Source: Bartonella doshiae NCTC 12862 = ATCC 700133
GTDB lineage: Bacteria > Pseudomonadota > Alphaproteobacteria > Rhizobiales > Rhizobiaceae
DNA length: 64,000 nt
Assembly (NCBI RefSeq): GCF_000278155.1
Contig: NZ_JH725094.1
Coordinates: 540,884 to 604,883 of the forward strand
Direction of reading: 5' to 3'
The notes under the pieces were generated by a model that searched no databases, was not told the DNA's origin, and was given only the letters and a program-made list of their open reading frames with translations. Shown here one piece after another: positions 54,280 to 64,000 of this stretch. The first letter of the stretch is position 1. Every line of letters begins with the position of its first letter. A program made the position numbers and the translations under genes.

Positions 54280-54900
54280 CTACCGTTGTAAAGAATAAAG
54301 TGCGGCACTCAGTCCTTTAAATGGTACAATAAAAGAAAATGTCTTTCCCTCTTTTAGCTTGTAAGAAATGCGTACTTCCTTCCCCTGCTCTATCTGTTTA
54401 CTTAAAATTGGTCCTACAGGAGATTGTCCCAAACAAACCATTTGATTACATTGCCTATAATCAATGAGGACAGGCTTCTTAATGCCTTCTACAAACATGC
54501 GAATAGGAAAATTTGTATCAGCATTTGGCAATGCTCGAAAAAGCATTACTGCTTGACCATTTTTCGTAGAAGCAAGAGACCAACTAAAAATAGTGTTATC
54601 TTTTTCATCACGGACGGTTTGCGTTACATTACATATACCTTGCCTAATACTTTGCTTAACGTCTTTCTTAAACTTTTGTTTTTCATCGCAAATCAAAGTC
54701 CAATGATAAAATTGCATAATAATTCGACGTGTTTCACCAGGAGCCCCACTTGGAATAGACAAATGAGGTGGGTGTATTGTATAAACACTCTTATCTTCAT
54801 CTGCAAAACCTTCGCCCTTACCCAATAAGATAAGGGTGAATAGAATTTTTATCCAGATGTTTCGTTTTCTTATAATAATATTAGTTTTTTTCTTTATCAT
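54280..54900 (-). CDS. IalB-like secreted protein coupled to the trimeric autotransporter
   Basis: A 206-residue protein with a signal peptide (about 10-33, ILFTLILLGKGEGFA) and an IalB domain: FYHWTLICDE, GICNVTQTV, VMLFRALPNADTNFPIRMFV, then the Cys pair QCNQMVCLG and a late FIVPFKGLSAAL. It is a divergent paralogue of ialB at 42729. The ATG (54900) overlaps the stop of the upstream adhesin gene by four bases (ATGA), so the two are almost certainly translated from one mRNA. A role in adhesin surface display or host-cell binding is a guess; no function is known for this copy. Confidence 0.88.
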   Translation of the reverse strand: MIKKKTNIIIRKRNIWIKILFTLILLGKGEGFADEDKSVYTIHPPHLSIPSGAPGETRRIIMQFYHWTLICDEKQKFKKDVKQSIRQGICNVTQTVRDEKDNTIFSWSLASTKNGQAVMLFRALPNADTNFPIRMFVEGIKKPVLIDYRQCNQMVCLGQSPVGPILSKQIEQGKEVRISYKLKEGKTFSFIVPFKGLSAALYSLQR

Positions 54901-57900
54901 CTCAGCTTCAGAGTAATTCCTGCTCCTACTCCCCAATGACCACCAGCACTCGTTGCAGAAAGATTAGAGCGGATTTTTCCGTTTTCAGATGTATAACCAG
55001 CACCAAGAGCAAATGCGGATTGTCCACGCCATGTGCCACTACCAAATGAGATACTCAAAGATCCTGGGTCGTCGAAGTAACGTAGGTTGGATACTGCTAA
55101 ACCAATGGCTGCTGCTTGCCTTGCCTCTTTGCGTACACTATTAATGTCATAACTTAAAATATTAAACTTCATATCTGTATATTGCTGAGACTGATCAACA
55201 GCATCATCAATGGCATTAATAACGATATTATTCACCCGTTGATCTGTGTAATGCTTTGTTTCATCAAGAACGATCTTCATCTGCTGCTCAGTGTAATCAT
55301 GCAGTTGACCACCATTAACAGCTTCTTTCGAACCTTTTTCAATGCGCCCATCAGCAACATTATCAATCATAACAGGTTCGCTTTCATTCCCACCTTTTAG
55401 AGTGATCTTATTGGTCTTTTTACCATCAGCATCTTTATCATAGTTAACTGCACCATCAGAAAGATTATTAACCGTGTTCTCAATATTATCAACTCTGTTT
55501 TCAATATTGAAAACCGTTTCACCAATATCCGTAACCGTAGTGGAAATATTGTCGACTCTGTTGGTAAGATGCTTAACATCTTTTTCAACACCCGTAACAC
55601 GTTCGTTGGTCTGCCAAAGCTGTCCGCCATTGATTGCATCTTTTGAACCTTCTGCAATTTTACCATCTGCTACATTGATAATCTTACTTTGTTGACCATC
55701 ATGGCTAGCGTCATAGGCTTTTTTCTGCTCATTCCAATTTAAACCATTAGATGAAACATTGTTTTCGACATTTTGAATGCGGTCGTTTATCTTGGACATA
55801 CTCTCATTCACGCCGTCAAAAGCACTCTCTACATCATTATGTCTCTTCTTCCCACCAGAGCTACCGTCATTATTGAATTGCGCTATCTTAAAGGTAGGAG
55901 CAATCCATTTTCCATCCACATATCCAGCACCACCACCAAAATACGCAGCAAGCTGATTACTCATCAAATAAAGTTGCGAACCATTCACAGCATCTGTTGA
56001 GTTAGCAGAAATATCTCCATTGGCAAGAAACTTAATTTTGCTATTGGTTTTTTCCTCTCCATGTTGTGCTACAAATGCCTCTTCTTCCTTGCTCCACAAC
56101 AAGGCATCCCCTTTGACTTCTTGAGTAATATTATTGATTTTTTGTGTAAAATCATTTGTCACATTTGTTAAATGATCATTCACATTCTTTACATTTGCAT
56201 CAAGCCCACTCAAAGCTGAGCCAACATCATAGTAGTTAGCTTTTGCTATCTTACCATCTTCAACAATAACAGATAAACTATATTTTGGTCCTTTAAAAGC
56301 ACCATTCTCGAATGAGGCATCACCACCAAAGTAGTTTGCTATAGCTCCAGATATTTTATTAATCTGACTACCATTGATGGCATCATTCGACCCTTCTGCA
56401 ATTCTACCAGCTTGTACATTATGGAGAGCAACTGGTGCCGTAGTCTTATCACCACCCAAAGTCACACTATTATAATTAATGGTGCCATCTGCATTTTTAT
56501 CATAGAGAACTGCAAAGTTATTTGCTTCTTTAATGACCTTAATACTGTCCGTGATATCTGCAATTTCACCATCAAGTTGTTTTTTATTAACGGCCTCATC
56601 ATCCTTAACTGCTGCTTTCACACCAGAAATTGTTCTCTCTCCACCTGATTTGTTTGCAATATTAATCTCTGTACCATCTATTTCCTTACCGATGGTGATA
56701 CGATTTGTCTCTTTTTCTCGCTTAACAAGGCTATTGCTTTTTATGGTGTCAACAACATCTGCAATTTGACCATCAAGCTGTTGTTTATTAACAGCGTCAT
56801 TATTGTTTACAGCCGCCTTCACACCGGAAATTATCCTATCTTCACCCGATTTGTTTGCAACATTGATTTCAGAACCACCTGTTGCTATACCAATGGTGAT
56901 ACGCCCTTCTTCTCCACCATTTTGCTTAACAAGACTATTTCCTGTTATTTGATTTTTTATCTCTTGTAGCTGCGCAAAATTCACTGCATCATTAGGGTCT
57001 TCCCCGGCTGCCACTCCTGTAATCTGTTTATTGCCAGCATCAATACCATCCACAGTTATTCTAGCCCCATCAGCAAACATAATGCCATCATCACTCATAG
57101 AGCTTCTTCCAGCGGTAACTCGCTTCACTGTAATATTATCTGCTAGATCAAATTTTACATTATTGTCTTCCGCACCTTTTGTAATCGTAAGGTTGTCACT
57201 TGCAGCTGACAAATCTACCGTATCTTTTATACCAATGGCTTTAGCATTTTCACCCCCAACAGATAGTGTCCAACCTTGGTCTACGTATGATTGTAACGTT
57301 TTTAGCTGTGCAACATTAACGGCATCATGCAATTCAGTACCAGCTGCCACTCCTACAATCTGGCGCGTTTTCTCTGATTTAGCATCACCAACACTCACCA
57401 CACCTAGCGTACTTTTCCATGCAAAGTTGTCAGACTGTGAAGGACCTTTAATGTAAGGATCATAACCGATAGCGCCAGCAGCAACATCAGCCACAGACTC
57501 GCTCCCAATCGCAACCCCTGAATCTACATTCACTTTTGAATAAGCACCAAAAGCTACAGATTTCACACTGTTCGCCTTAGCACGATGTCCAACAGCAATT
57601 GATTCTTCGCCCGTCGCTATTGTACGTCCCTCAGGGGGGATCGGGTTATCAGCCCATCTACCTTCACCACCTATTGCAATACTTTTTTTACCTACAGCGT
57701 ACGCCAAATGACCTACAGCAACAGTAATGCTATTATCCACCTGCGCACCATAACCAACAGCAACCGAATCTACGGCGTTTACTGTTATTTTGGCACCAAG
57801 AGCAGTAATATCACTACTATTATGGAGTTTTTCGGACTTTGTTATATCATTACCAAATATGACATTAGTACCCTGTACGTCACGTTGCATGCCTGTATCG

Positions 57901-58418
57901 CGCTGCATTCTAGCCATAGATTCATTGCGCGAAGGATTCAATGCATCAATAATCGCTGTATTCTCACCATCCTGTGAACTGATGATCAATTTTTTATATT
58001 GCCCGCCTGTATCTAATGTTCTTTCCAATGAGTTTTTGCCATCTGCCCTCAAAACATTCACAATAGGATCATCATTACTTATACCAGAAAGGGTTTTGGT
58101 TAAAAAATTTGCATTGTCATCAGAAGCGTCAACTTTTGGCATTATTGCCACATTCAATGCTGTTAAATAATTTTCCTTATCACCATCATAGTAATCATAC
58201 GCAGAGACAATGCTTTGCGGATAAAGCACAGCGGCATTCTTCATACTTTCAAGAGATGCTTTTGTTAAATCGAGATTTGCTGAAAAAACAGGAGAAGCAT
58301 TCGATAAAAACAATGCCACCGCAGTTCCCAACGAAGCTGCTTTAAACAATGATGATCGATAATGTGAACAAGAAAAACTCAAATCACGCAGATTTTGTGT
58401 AGTATATAATTTTTTCAT
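54897..58418 (-). CDS. Trimeric autotransporter adhesin (BadA/Vomp/YadA family)
   Basis: A 1173-residue adhesin, much shorter than BadA of B. henselae (over 3000) and of Vomp size. It has an extended signal peptide (1-47, ending PVFSA), a head with YadA-type left-handed repeats (about 215-320, AVGHLAYAVGKKSIAIGG), neck and stalk modules with eight DAVN/EAVN-type neck motifs (VAAGTELHDAVNVAQL first), and a YadA C-terminal anchor (last about 90 residues, RQAAAIGLAVSNLRY then GAGYTSENGKIRSNLSA). It should trimerise, insert its anchor in the outer membrane and bind host matrix or cells. The ribosome site GAGGGGGG precedes ATG 58418. Confidence 0.95.
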   Translation of the reverse strand: MKKLYTTQNLRDLSFSCSHYRSSLFKAASLGTAVALFLSNASPVFSANLDLTKASLESMKNAAVLYPQSIVSAYDYYDGDKENYLTALNVAIMPKVDASDDNANFLTKTLSGISNDDPIVNVLRADGKNSLERTLDTGGQYKKLIISSQDGENTAIIDALNPSRNESMARMQRDTGMQRDVQGTNVIFGNDITKSEKLHNSSDITALGAKITVNAVDSVAVGYGAQVDNSITVAVGHLAYAVGKKSIAIGGEGRWADNPIPPEGRTIATGEESIAVGHRAKANSVKSVAFGAYSKVNVDSGVAIGSESVADVAAGAIGYDPYIKGPSQSDNFAWKSTLGVVSVGDAKSEKTRQIVGVAAGTELHDAVNVAQLKTLQSYVDQGWTLSVGGENAKAIGIKDTVDLSAASDNLTITKGAEDNNVKFDLADNITVKRVTAGRSSMSDDGIMFADGARITVDGIDAGNKQITGVAAGEDPNDAVNFAQLQEIKNQITGNSLVKQNGGEEGRITIGIATGGSEINVANKSGEDRIISGVKAAVNNNDAVNKQQLDGQIADVVDTIKSNSLVKREKETNRITIGKEIDGTEINIANKSGGERTISGVKAAVKDDEAVNKKQLDGEIADITDSIKVIKEANNFAVLYDKNADGTINYNSVTLGGDKTTAPVALHNVQAGRIAEGSNDAINGSQINKISGAIANYFGGDASFENGAFKGPKYSLSVIVEDGKIAKANYYDVGSALSGLDANVKNVNDHLTNVTNDFTQKINNITQEVKGDALLWSKEEEAFVAQHGEEKTNSKIKFLANGDISANSTDAVNGSQLYLMSNQLAAYFGGGAGYVDGKWIAPTFKIAQFNNDGSSGGKKRHNDVESAFDGVNESMSKINDRIQNVENNVSSNGLNWNEQKKAYDASHDGQQSKIINVADGKIAEGSKDAINGGQLWQTNERVTGVEKDVKHLTNRVDNISTTVTDIGETVFNIENRVDNIENTVNNLSDGAVNYDKDADGKKTNKITLKGGNESEPVMIDNVADGRIEKGSKEAVNGGQLHDYTEQQMKIVLDETKHYTDQRVNNIVINAIDDAVDQSQQYTDMKFNILSYDINSVRKEARQAAAIGLAVSNLRYFDDPGSLSISFGSGTWRGQSAFALGAGYTSENGKIRSNLSATSAGGHWGVGAGITLKLR
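56529..56936 (-). repeat. Two tandem stalk modules (about 204 bp each) inside the adhesin gene
   Basis: Units 56733-56936 and 56529-56732 encode similar 68-residue modules that begin SLVK, pass through ITIG and EIN(V/I)ANKSG, ISGVKAAV and end in a DAVNKQQLDG / EAVNKKQLDG neck. Related modules occur in the adhesin at 61246-64000. Confidence 0.75.
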
Positions 58419-58873
58419 AATCCCCCCTCATAATAATAGATTAAAACACAAAAAAGGTATGCTCTAGAACTCTAAAGTTTTCCTATTTCCCTTGCGTGTT
58501 CCTGCTTTTACAGCGTGTTTTAGGACATAAATAAATTAAGACATAAGCTGTTGTTTCTACAGCGCTTTTAGAGAGTAATTAGGGACAGGTTCGTGAAAGT
58601 CAATTTAAGGAAGGTAAAAAAAACACTTAATATTAGAATTGATTTCATTTTTCTATCAAAGGTTGTGTGTCGTTTTTAGTTTTGACCTCTTTGAAAGAGA
58701 TATAATTTTTGTGCCTATTGATCATCCGTTTAGACATCAATTTATTTTTCGTGAATAAGATTTTTTATTTGATTAGAGGATTTATGAAAGCTTTTTACTA
58801 AAATGCCCCTGTTTTGATGAAGCAGGGGCAAGGAGCATCTTTAAGAAAAGTTTTTTGCTTCTCTAGTTCAGTG
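58419..58873. other. Promoter region of the intact adhesin gene
   Basis: 455 bp with no open frame of note. It contains the likely adhesin promoter at its left end and the terminator of the adhesin pseudogene at its right end. Confidence 0.5.
58804..58830 (-). terminator. Terminator after the adhesin pseudogene
   Basis: An 8-bp GC-rich stem (TGCCCCTG with CAGGGGCA, 11-nt loop), followed on the minus strand by TTTTAG. Confidence 0.7.
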
Positions 58874-60797
58874 TTAAATTAAGCCAACACCTACACCCCA
58901 ATCACCACCAGAACTCGTTGCAGAGAGGTTGGAGCGGTTTTTTCTATCCTCAGAAGAAATAACCAGCACCTAAAGCAAATGCAGATTGTCCGCTCTATAA
59001 GCCGCTACCAAATGCAAGGCTTAGCTTTCCAGGTGTATCATTGTAACGTAAATTAAACACTGCTAAACTAAAAGCTGCGGCCTGTTTTTTTCTTTCCGTA
59101 CATTTTCTATGCTATAATTTAAATTCTATGCGACAATTCAAAGCCTCGGACTTCATGTTGGTATAGTTGTTAACACGTTCAACGGCATCATCAATAGCAT
59201 CGATAACGATATTGTTTACACATTTATCTATGTAGTGCTTTGATTGATCAAGAACGATCTTCATCTGCTGCTCAGTATAATCATGGAGCTGACCACCATT
59301 TACAGCTTCTTTCGAACCTTATTCAATGCGGCCATCAGCAACATTATCAATTATAACAGATTCACTTTCGTTGTTACCTTTCAGAGTAGCTTTGTTGACT
59401 TTTTTGCCATTTTCATATTTAGCCAACCATCAAAATAAGCAGCAAGTTTATTGCTCATGATATAAAGATGGTTGCTCTTAATAGCATTCGTTGAACCTTC
59501 AGCAATCTCACCATCTAAAAGATACTTAAGCTTGCTGTTTGTCTTCTGTCCATCTTTTTCATGACGTGCAACAAATGCCTGTTCTTCATCATCTCATAAT
59601 AAAGCATCTTTAGAGACACCTTCAATTTTCTGCTTAAAGTTATTGGCTACATTTGTTAGACGATTATTCATACTTTTGACAGCCCTGTCAAAGCATTACC
59701 AACATCATGATAGTCCGCTTTTTCTACCTAAACATCTTTAACAATAACAGATAAACTATATTTTTGACCTTTAAAGGCCCCATCCTCGAATGAGGTACAT
59801 CACCAAAGTAACTGGCAATATCTCCATATATTTTATTAATCTAGCTACCATTGACAACATCATGCGAATTTTCAGAAATTTCTCCATCTTTGACATTATA
59901 GGAAGCAAAGCTATTCGCTTCTTTTTTGTAATTTTGAAATTTTCACTTCCAGAAGAAAAATCTACTTCTTGGTTTATAAGAACAGCTTGAGTATTTTTAC
60001 CGTCAACAGTCAAAAGAAAAATTTCTACCAGATGCTACCCCTACAATCTGTCGGTTTTTTTGCTCAGAAAAATCATTCATGCTAACAGTACCAAGTGTAC
60101 TTTTCCATTGAGGTTTTTCACTTTCTTTAATATACTGTAAGAGAGGGCTATATCCCACAATACCCTTAGAAATATAAACTATAGAGTGAGCACCTAAAGC
60201 TACACCTGTCTCTACCTTTGCCCTTGAATAGAACTCTATAGACAAACTTTTCCGACTTGTTGCATATGCACGATGTCCAAAAGCGCTTGCACCGTGTTTC
60301 ATAGACATAGAAATACTCTCTACGTTTTAGTATGTTCCTCTGGTTTGTTAGGAGATACTTCAAAGCCTATCGCTAAAGCGCTAGTAGCACTGGCTTTAGC
60401 AAAAATCCCTCCTATAGCAATAGTATCCTGATGTGTAGCTGTAGTCTTCGATGTTGGACAAAGAGCAGTAGAATCCTTACCACTTTCTTGTTCTCTGTTA
60501 CTAACAGTATTAGTATCATAATTTAAGATATCAACTTTAGATCTAGAGCCTAAAACATCCCCCTTATCGATATTATGTGCTTGCATGCCTTCAGCACCGA
60601 CAGTTACAATAGGAACCAATGCCGTTGAATAATAATCGAATGCTTGATGTTGCGCAGACATAGAAACAGAACCATTAACACCATCTCCCTTACTGCTACA
60701 CTAGAGCTTGCAGAAGAAACATTCGATAAAAGCGAAATTATTGCAATTTTTATGGCCCCACTTTAAGTAAATTTTGCATTGAATATAAGTTTTTCAT
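58874..60797 (-). pseudogene. Decayed trimeric autotransporter adhesin
   Basis: A start like that of the intact copies (ATG 60797, MKNLYSMQNLL) is followed within a few codons by stop codons. Pieces of head (ATSALAIGFEVSPN; KHGASAFGHRAYATS), neck (STLGTVSMNDFSEQKNRQIV), stalk and anchor (LRYNDTPGKLSLAFGSGL) occur in order but in different frames. A TAG interrupts the anchor and the C-terminus is altered. At about 640 codons it is also shorter than its neighbours, so deletions have occurred. It cannot make an adhesin but is a reservoir of homologous sequence. Confidence 0.9.
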
Positions 60798-61128
60798 AAC
60801 GCCCACAATAAAAAACTAATAACATATTAAAACATCAAAAAGACATATTTATACTGAAGGAATAATATAGGATTTTCTTACTTTTAAAATGATTTCTGAT
60901 TTTAAGAAGTATCAATATTGTTTTGAATATTTGTAAACGCTTCGAGTCAAAATGATTTGCCATAATTGTTTTATAACCTTTCTTACTTTAGAGTACATTT
61001 CTCTATAGTATGGTTACCAATAGACTAATCTACCATATTTATGATTTATAGAAGATATAATTAAACAGCAAAAAAATTTTCATTATCTACTGAGAGATAT
61101 ATCTCCGTAATACTTTTACCAACTGTAT
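60798..61128. other. Intergenic region between adhesin copies
   Basis: 331 bp containing the upstream sequence of the pseudogene. Its right part (about 61070-61128) may hold further decayed codons of an IalB-like gene. No intact gene. Confidence 0.4.
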
Positions 61129-61242
61129 TTAATGATGTGTTCTGTAAAAACATTTGCACTCTTTTACGTCTATAAAAAGCATTTCACCCCTGCCTAATAC
61201 GACAAGGGTGAAAAAAAGTTTTGTTAAGGTATTTCGTTTCAA
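61129..61242 (-). pseudogene. Remnant of an IalB-like gene downstream of the third adhesin
   Basis: Four bases after the adhesin stop, a TTG at 61242 opens a 37-codon frame whose residues RNTLTKLFFTLVVLGRGE align with RNIWIKILFTLILLGKGE of the intact IalB-like signal peptide at 54280-54900. It then ends at a stop (61129-61131). The position after an adhesin gene is the same as for the intact copy. Confidence 0.7.
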
Positions 61243-61245
61243 TGA

Positions 61246-64000
61246 TTAGTTCAGTGTTAAACTTAATCCTGCTCCTATGCCCCAATGACCTCCTGAACTG
61301 GTAACAGATAAATTAGAACGGATATCCCCTTTCTCTGATGTATAACCAGCACCAAAAGCTATTGCCGATTGGTTGCGCCATAAACCACCACCAAATGCGA
61401 CACTTAGTTTTCCAGGTGTATCATTGTAGCGTAAGTTAGACACTGCTAAACCAATAGCTGCCGCTTGCCTTGCTTCTTGACGTACACTGTTAATGTCATA
61501 ACTTAAAGCTTCAAACTTCATATCGGTATAGTTGTTAGCGCGTTCAACGGCATCGTCAATCGCATCAATAACGATATTGTTTACCCGTTGATCTGTGTAA
61601 TGCTTCGATTCATCAAGAATGATTTTCATCTGTTCTTGCGTATAATCATGGAGCTGCCCACCATTTACCGCTTCTTTCGAACCTGTTTCAATGTTACCAT
61701 CAGCGACATTATCAATCATAACAGGTTCACTGGCATCACCACCTACTAATGTGATTTTGTTGGTTTTTTTGCCATTTCTATCTCTGTCATAACGAACAGC
61801 ATCTTCAGCAATGTCGTTAACCTTATTCTCAATATTGATAACTGTATCACCAATATCACCAATCGTATTCGAAATATTGTCAACCCTCTTATCAAGAATC
61901 TCAACATGATTTTCAACATCCGTAATACGCTCATTGGTTTTCCAAAGCTGACCGCCATTAACTGCATCTTTCGAATTTTCTGCAATTATACCATCAGCTA
62001 CATTGATAATCTTACTTGGTCGACCACCATGACTCGCATCATAGGCTTCTTTATCTTTGTTCCAGTGTAAAACATCTGAATCAATATTATTTTTGATCTC
62101 ATTAATACGATTATGTATGTTTACCATCCCGCTATTAACACCATCAAAAGCATCAGCAACATTATTATACGTCTTTTCACCAACAGTACCATTTGCACTG
62201 AATTGTACAATCTTAAAATCAGGAGCTGTCCATTGCCCATTCTCATACTTAGCACCACCACCAAAATAATTAGCAAGCTGAGTACTCATAAGATAAAGCT
62301 GGTTACCAGTAATTGCATCGGTCGAGTTAGCAGCAATTTTACCATCTAAAAGGAACGTAAGTTTACTCTTTGTTTTCTCTCCACCTTTTTGATGAAGTGC
62401 AACAAATGCCTGATCATCTTCACTCCAAAGTAAAGCATCTTTAGAGAGACCCTGAATTTCCTCAGTAAAATTATTAACTACATTTGTGATACGGCTATTT
62501 ACACTTTTGACATTATTATCAAGCCCTGTCAAAGCTGAACCAACATCATAATAATTAGCCTGTGCTACCTTACCATCTTCAACAATAACAGATAAACTAT
62601 ATTTTGGCCCGCTAAAGGTACCGTTATTAAATTTTGCACCACCACCAAAGTACTTTGCAATATCTGTAGATATTTTATTAATCTGGCTTCCATTAATTGC
62701 ATCATGCGATGCTTCAGAAATTCCGCCATCTTTTACATTCAGGAGAGCAACTGGTCCAACATTTTCCTTACCTCCCAAGGTTACACTGCCATAATTGATA
62801 CCACCATTTGCATCTTTATCGTATAGAACTGCAGCAGCACTTGCTATCTCAATATCTTTAGAAATCTTCTCTATGCTTTTATCAAGTTGGTCTTTGTTAA
62901 CAGCTTCATCGCCCTGCTCAGCTGCTTTTACACCGGAAATAGAACGCGCTATCTTGCCATATCCTGCAATATTGATTTCAGTACCAGCTGTTTTCGCACC
63001 AATGGTGATAATATTTGATACACTGTCTTGTTGCACAAGATTATTTTCTTTCATGTCAATAATCTTATCATCAATATTCTTGATAGAAATATTCACACCA
63101 GTGAAAGCATCCGTAACATTATGATATGCCTCATTATTAATAACAAAGGTTGGTGCTATACCTTCAAGTACATCCGTACTACCACCAAAATATTCCGATG
63201 TATTTTGAGCAATTGTTGTCAGCTCATTGGTAATATTCTGATTAATGGTAAAGAGCTGCGAACCATTTACTGCTTCAGTTGATGCTTTAGAGAGTGTTCC
63301 GTCTTTCACATCGGAAATTGTACGAGCATCACCATTCTTATTTGCAATACTGATTTTTGTACCACCGGTTGCTTTACCAACAGTGATAAGACCTTCTTCT
63401 CCATCCTGCTTAACAAGACTATTTTCTGTTATATTAGTGATTTGATTGTGAATTGCACTAAAAGTATCGTTCACACCTTCAAAAGCATCAGCAACATTAT
63501 CATAAGGCTTTTTGATAGCGCCATTAGCATTAAATTGGATAACCTTGAAGATGGGAGCATGCCATTCTCCTTCCTCATCATATCCAGCACCACCACCAAA
63601 ATAATTAGCAACGTCATTTATCGCATTAATGAGATGATTATTAACATGCCTGATATTCATATCAAGCCCTGACAAAGCTGATCCAACATCATTATATTCC
63701 CGATGTTCGATTTCCTGACTATTTTCATCAATAGTAGTTATCTGATATCTCGGTTTTCTAAAAACACCATTCTCAAATTTTGTACCACCACCAAAAAATT
63801 CCGCTACCTTTTGGGATATCGTATTAATCTGGCTACCATTGATAGCGTCATGCGATTCTGCAGAAATATCTCCATCTTTGACATTACGCAGAGCGACTTG
63901 TCCGTCAGTTTTTCCACCACCCAAAGTCACACTATTATAATTAACAGAATCGTCACTGTTTTTATCATAGAGAACTGCAAATTTATCCATTTGATTAATA
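61246..64000 (-). CDS. Trimeric autotransporter adhesin (BadA/Vomp/YadA family), C-terminal part
   Basis: The frame is open to the right edge of the window, so the signal peptide and head are not seen; at least 917 residues are visible. They hold seven neck motifs of the DAIN/DAVN/EAVN type, repeated YFGGG stalk modules such as FAVLYDKN ... NSVTLGG (two copies, near 63970 and 62830) and an intact YadA anchor ending SSGGHWGIGAGLSLTLN. The last about 330 residues are closely similar to the intact adhesin at 54897-58418, so the two arose by duplication. It should form an outer-membrane trimer. Confidence 0.93.
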   Translation of the reverse strand, partial: INQMDKFAVLYDKNSDDSVNYNSVTLGGGKTDGQVALRNVKDGDISAESHDAINGSQINTISQKVAEFFGGGTKFENGVFRKPRYQITTIDENSQEIEHREYNDVGSALSGLDMNIRHVNNHLINAINDVANYFGGGAGYDEEGEWHAPIFKVIQFNANGAIKKPYDNVADAFEGVNDTFSAIHNQITNITENSLVKQDGEEGLITVGKATGGTKISIANKNGDARTISDVKDGTLSKASTEAVNGSQLFTINQNITNELTTIAQNTSEYFGGSTDVLEGIAPTFVINNEAYHNVTDAFTGVNISIKNIDDKIIDMKENNLVQQDSVSNIITIGAKTAGTEINIAGYGKIARSISGVKAAEQGDEAVNKDQLDKSIEKISKDIEIASAAAVLYDKDANGGINYGSVTLGGKENVGPVALLNVKDGGISEASHDAINGSQINKISTDIAKYFGGGAKFNNGTFSGPKYSLSVIVEDGKVAQANYYDVGSALTGLDNNVKSVNSRITNVVNNFTEEIQGLSKDALLWSEDDQAFVALHQKGGEKTKSKLTFLLDGKIAANSTDAITGNQLYLMSTQLANYFGGGAKYENGQWTAPDFKIVQFSANGTVGEKTYNNVADAFDGVNSGMVNIHNRINEIKNNIDSDVLHWNKDKEAYDASHGGRPSKIINVADGIIAENSKDAVNGGQLWKTNERITDVENHVEILDKRVDNISNTIGDIGDTVINIENKVNDIAEDAVRYDRDRNGKKTNKITLVGGDASEPVMIDNVADGNIETGSKEAVNGGQLHDYTQEQMKIILDESKHYTDQRVNNIVIDAIDDAVERANNYTDMKFEALSYDINSVRQEARQAAAIGLAVSNLRYNDTPGKLSVAFGGGLWRNQSAIAFGAGYTSEKGDIRSNLSVTSSGGHWGIGAGLSLTLN

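Noticed and set aside
61182..61213. Hairpin TTTCACCC/GGGTGAAA after the third adhesin, first taken as a terminator
   Set aside because: It falls within sequence homologous to the IalB-like signal-peptide codons, and the T-run is not where a minus-strand terminator needs it.
54897..64000. Regularly spaced repeats that might suggest a CRISPR array
   Set aside because: The repeats are in-frame protein modules of adhesin genes, far longer than CRISPR repeats and without uniform spacers; no cas genes are present.

Overview
The window is about 64 kb of AT-rich alphaproteobacterial chromosome. It almost certainly comes from a Bartonella species. The evidence is the ctpA-ialA-ialB invasion locus, a cluster of BadA/Vomp-type trimeric autotransporter adhesins at the right end, a homologue of Brucella Omp10, rhizobial gene orders (secA/ppiC/argJ/mutT and obg-proB-proA-nadD-rsfS-rlmH-envC-ctpA-ialA), low GC and long decayed intergenic gaps. 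The species cannot be fixed from the sequence alone.

Left part (1-12.1 kb): housekeeping genes. On the minus strand lie a mutT fragment, argJ and a parvulin foldase. On the plus strand lie secA, a Fur/Mur-type regulator, prfA and prmC. A class Ib ribonucleotide reductase operon, nrdHIEF, follows on the minus strand.

12.7-20.8 kb: transport. A metal ABC transporter operon (ATPase-permease-binding protein) runs away from nrdHIEF behind a perfect 25-bp inverted repeat that resembles Zur boxes. The complete glycerol-3-phosphate importer ugpBAEC comes next, facing a UgpQ-type phosphodiesterase across a long bidirectional hairpin.

20.9-34.6 kb: guaA, an RsmB-type methyltransferase, a 49-residue basic mini-protein, guaB, a phospholipase D-family protein, an NtrC-family regulator that has lost its key ATPase and receiver residues, omp10, a frameshifted galU, a lytic transglycosylase and an SGNH hydrolase. 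Several gaps of 0.3-0.8 kb appear to hold nothing or only decayed sequence.

34.7-53.9 kb: an M3 peptidase, mgtE, typA, ppa, two small conserved genes (YggU, YggT), then ialB, ialA, ctpA, an EnvC-like factor, rlmH, rsfS, nadD, proA, proB, obg, rlmE and a Ppx/GppA phosphatase, mostly a long minus-strand run.

53.9-64 kb: the accessory region. An intact 1173-residue trimeric autotransporter gene ends in a four-base stop/start overlap with a second IalB-like secreted protein. Upstream of it are a ruined autotransporter pseudogene and a third autotransporter that runs off the window. A 37-codon remnant of the IalB-like gene sits just after the third autotransporter. The adhesin plus IalB-like pair therefore looks like a duplicated unit, and this is the most interesting observation in the window.
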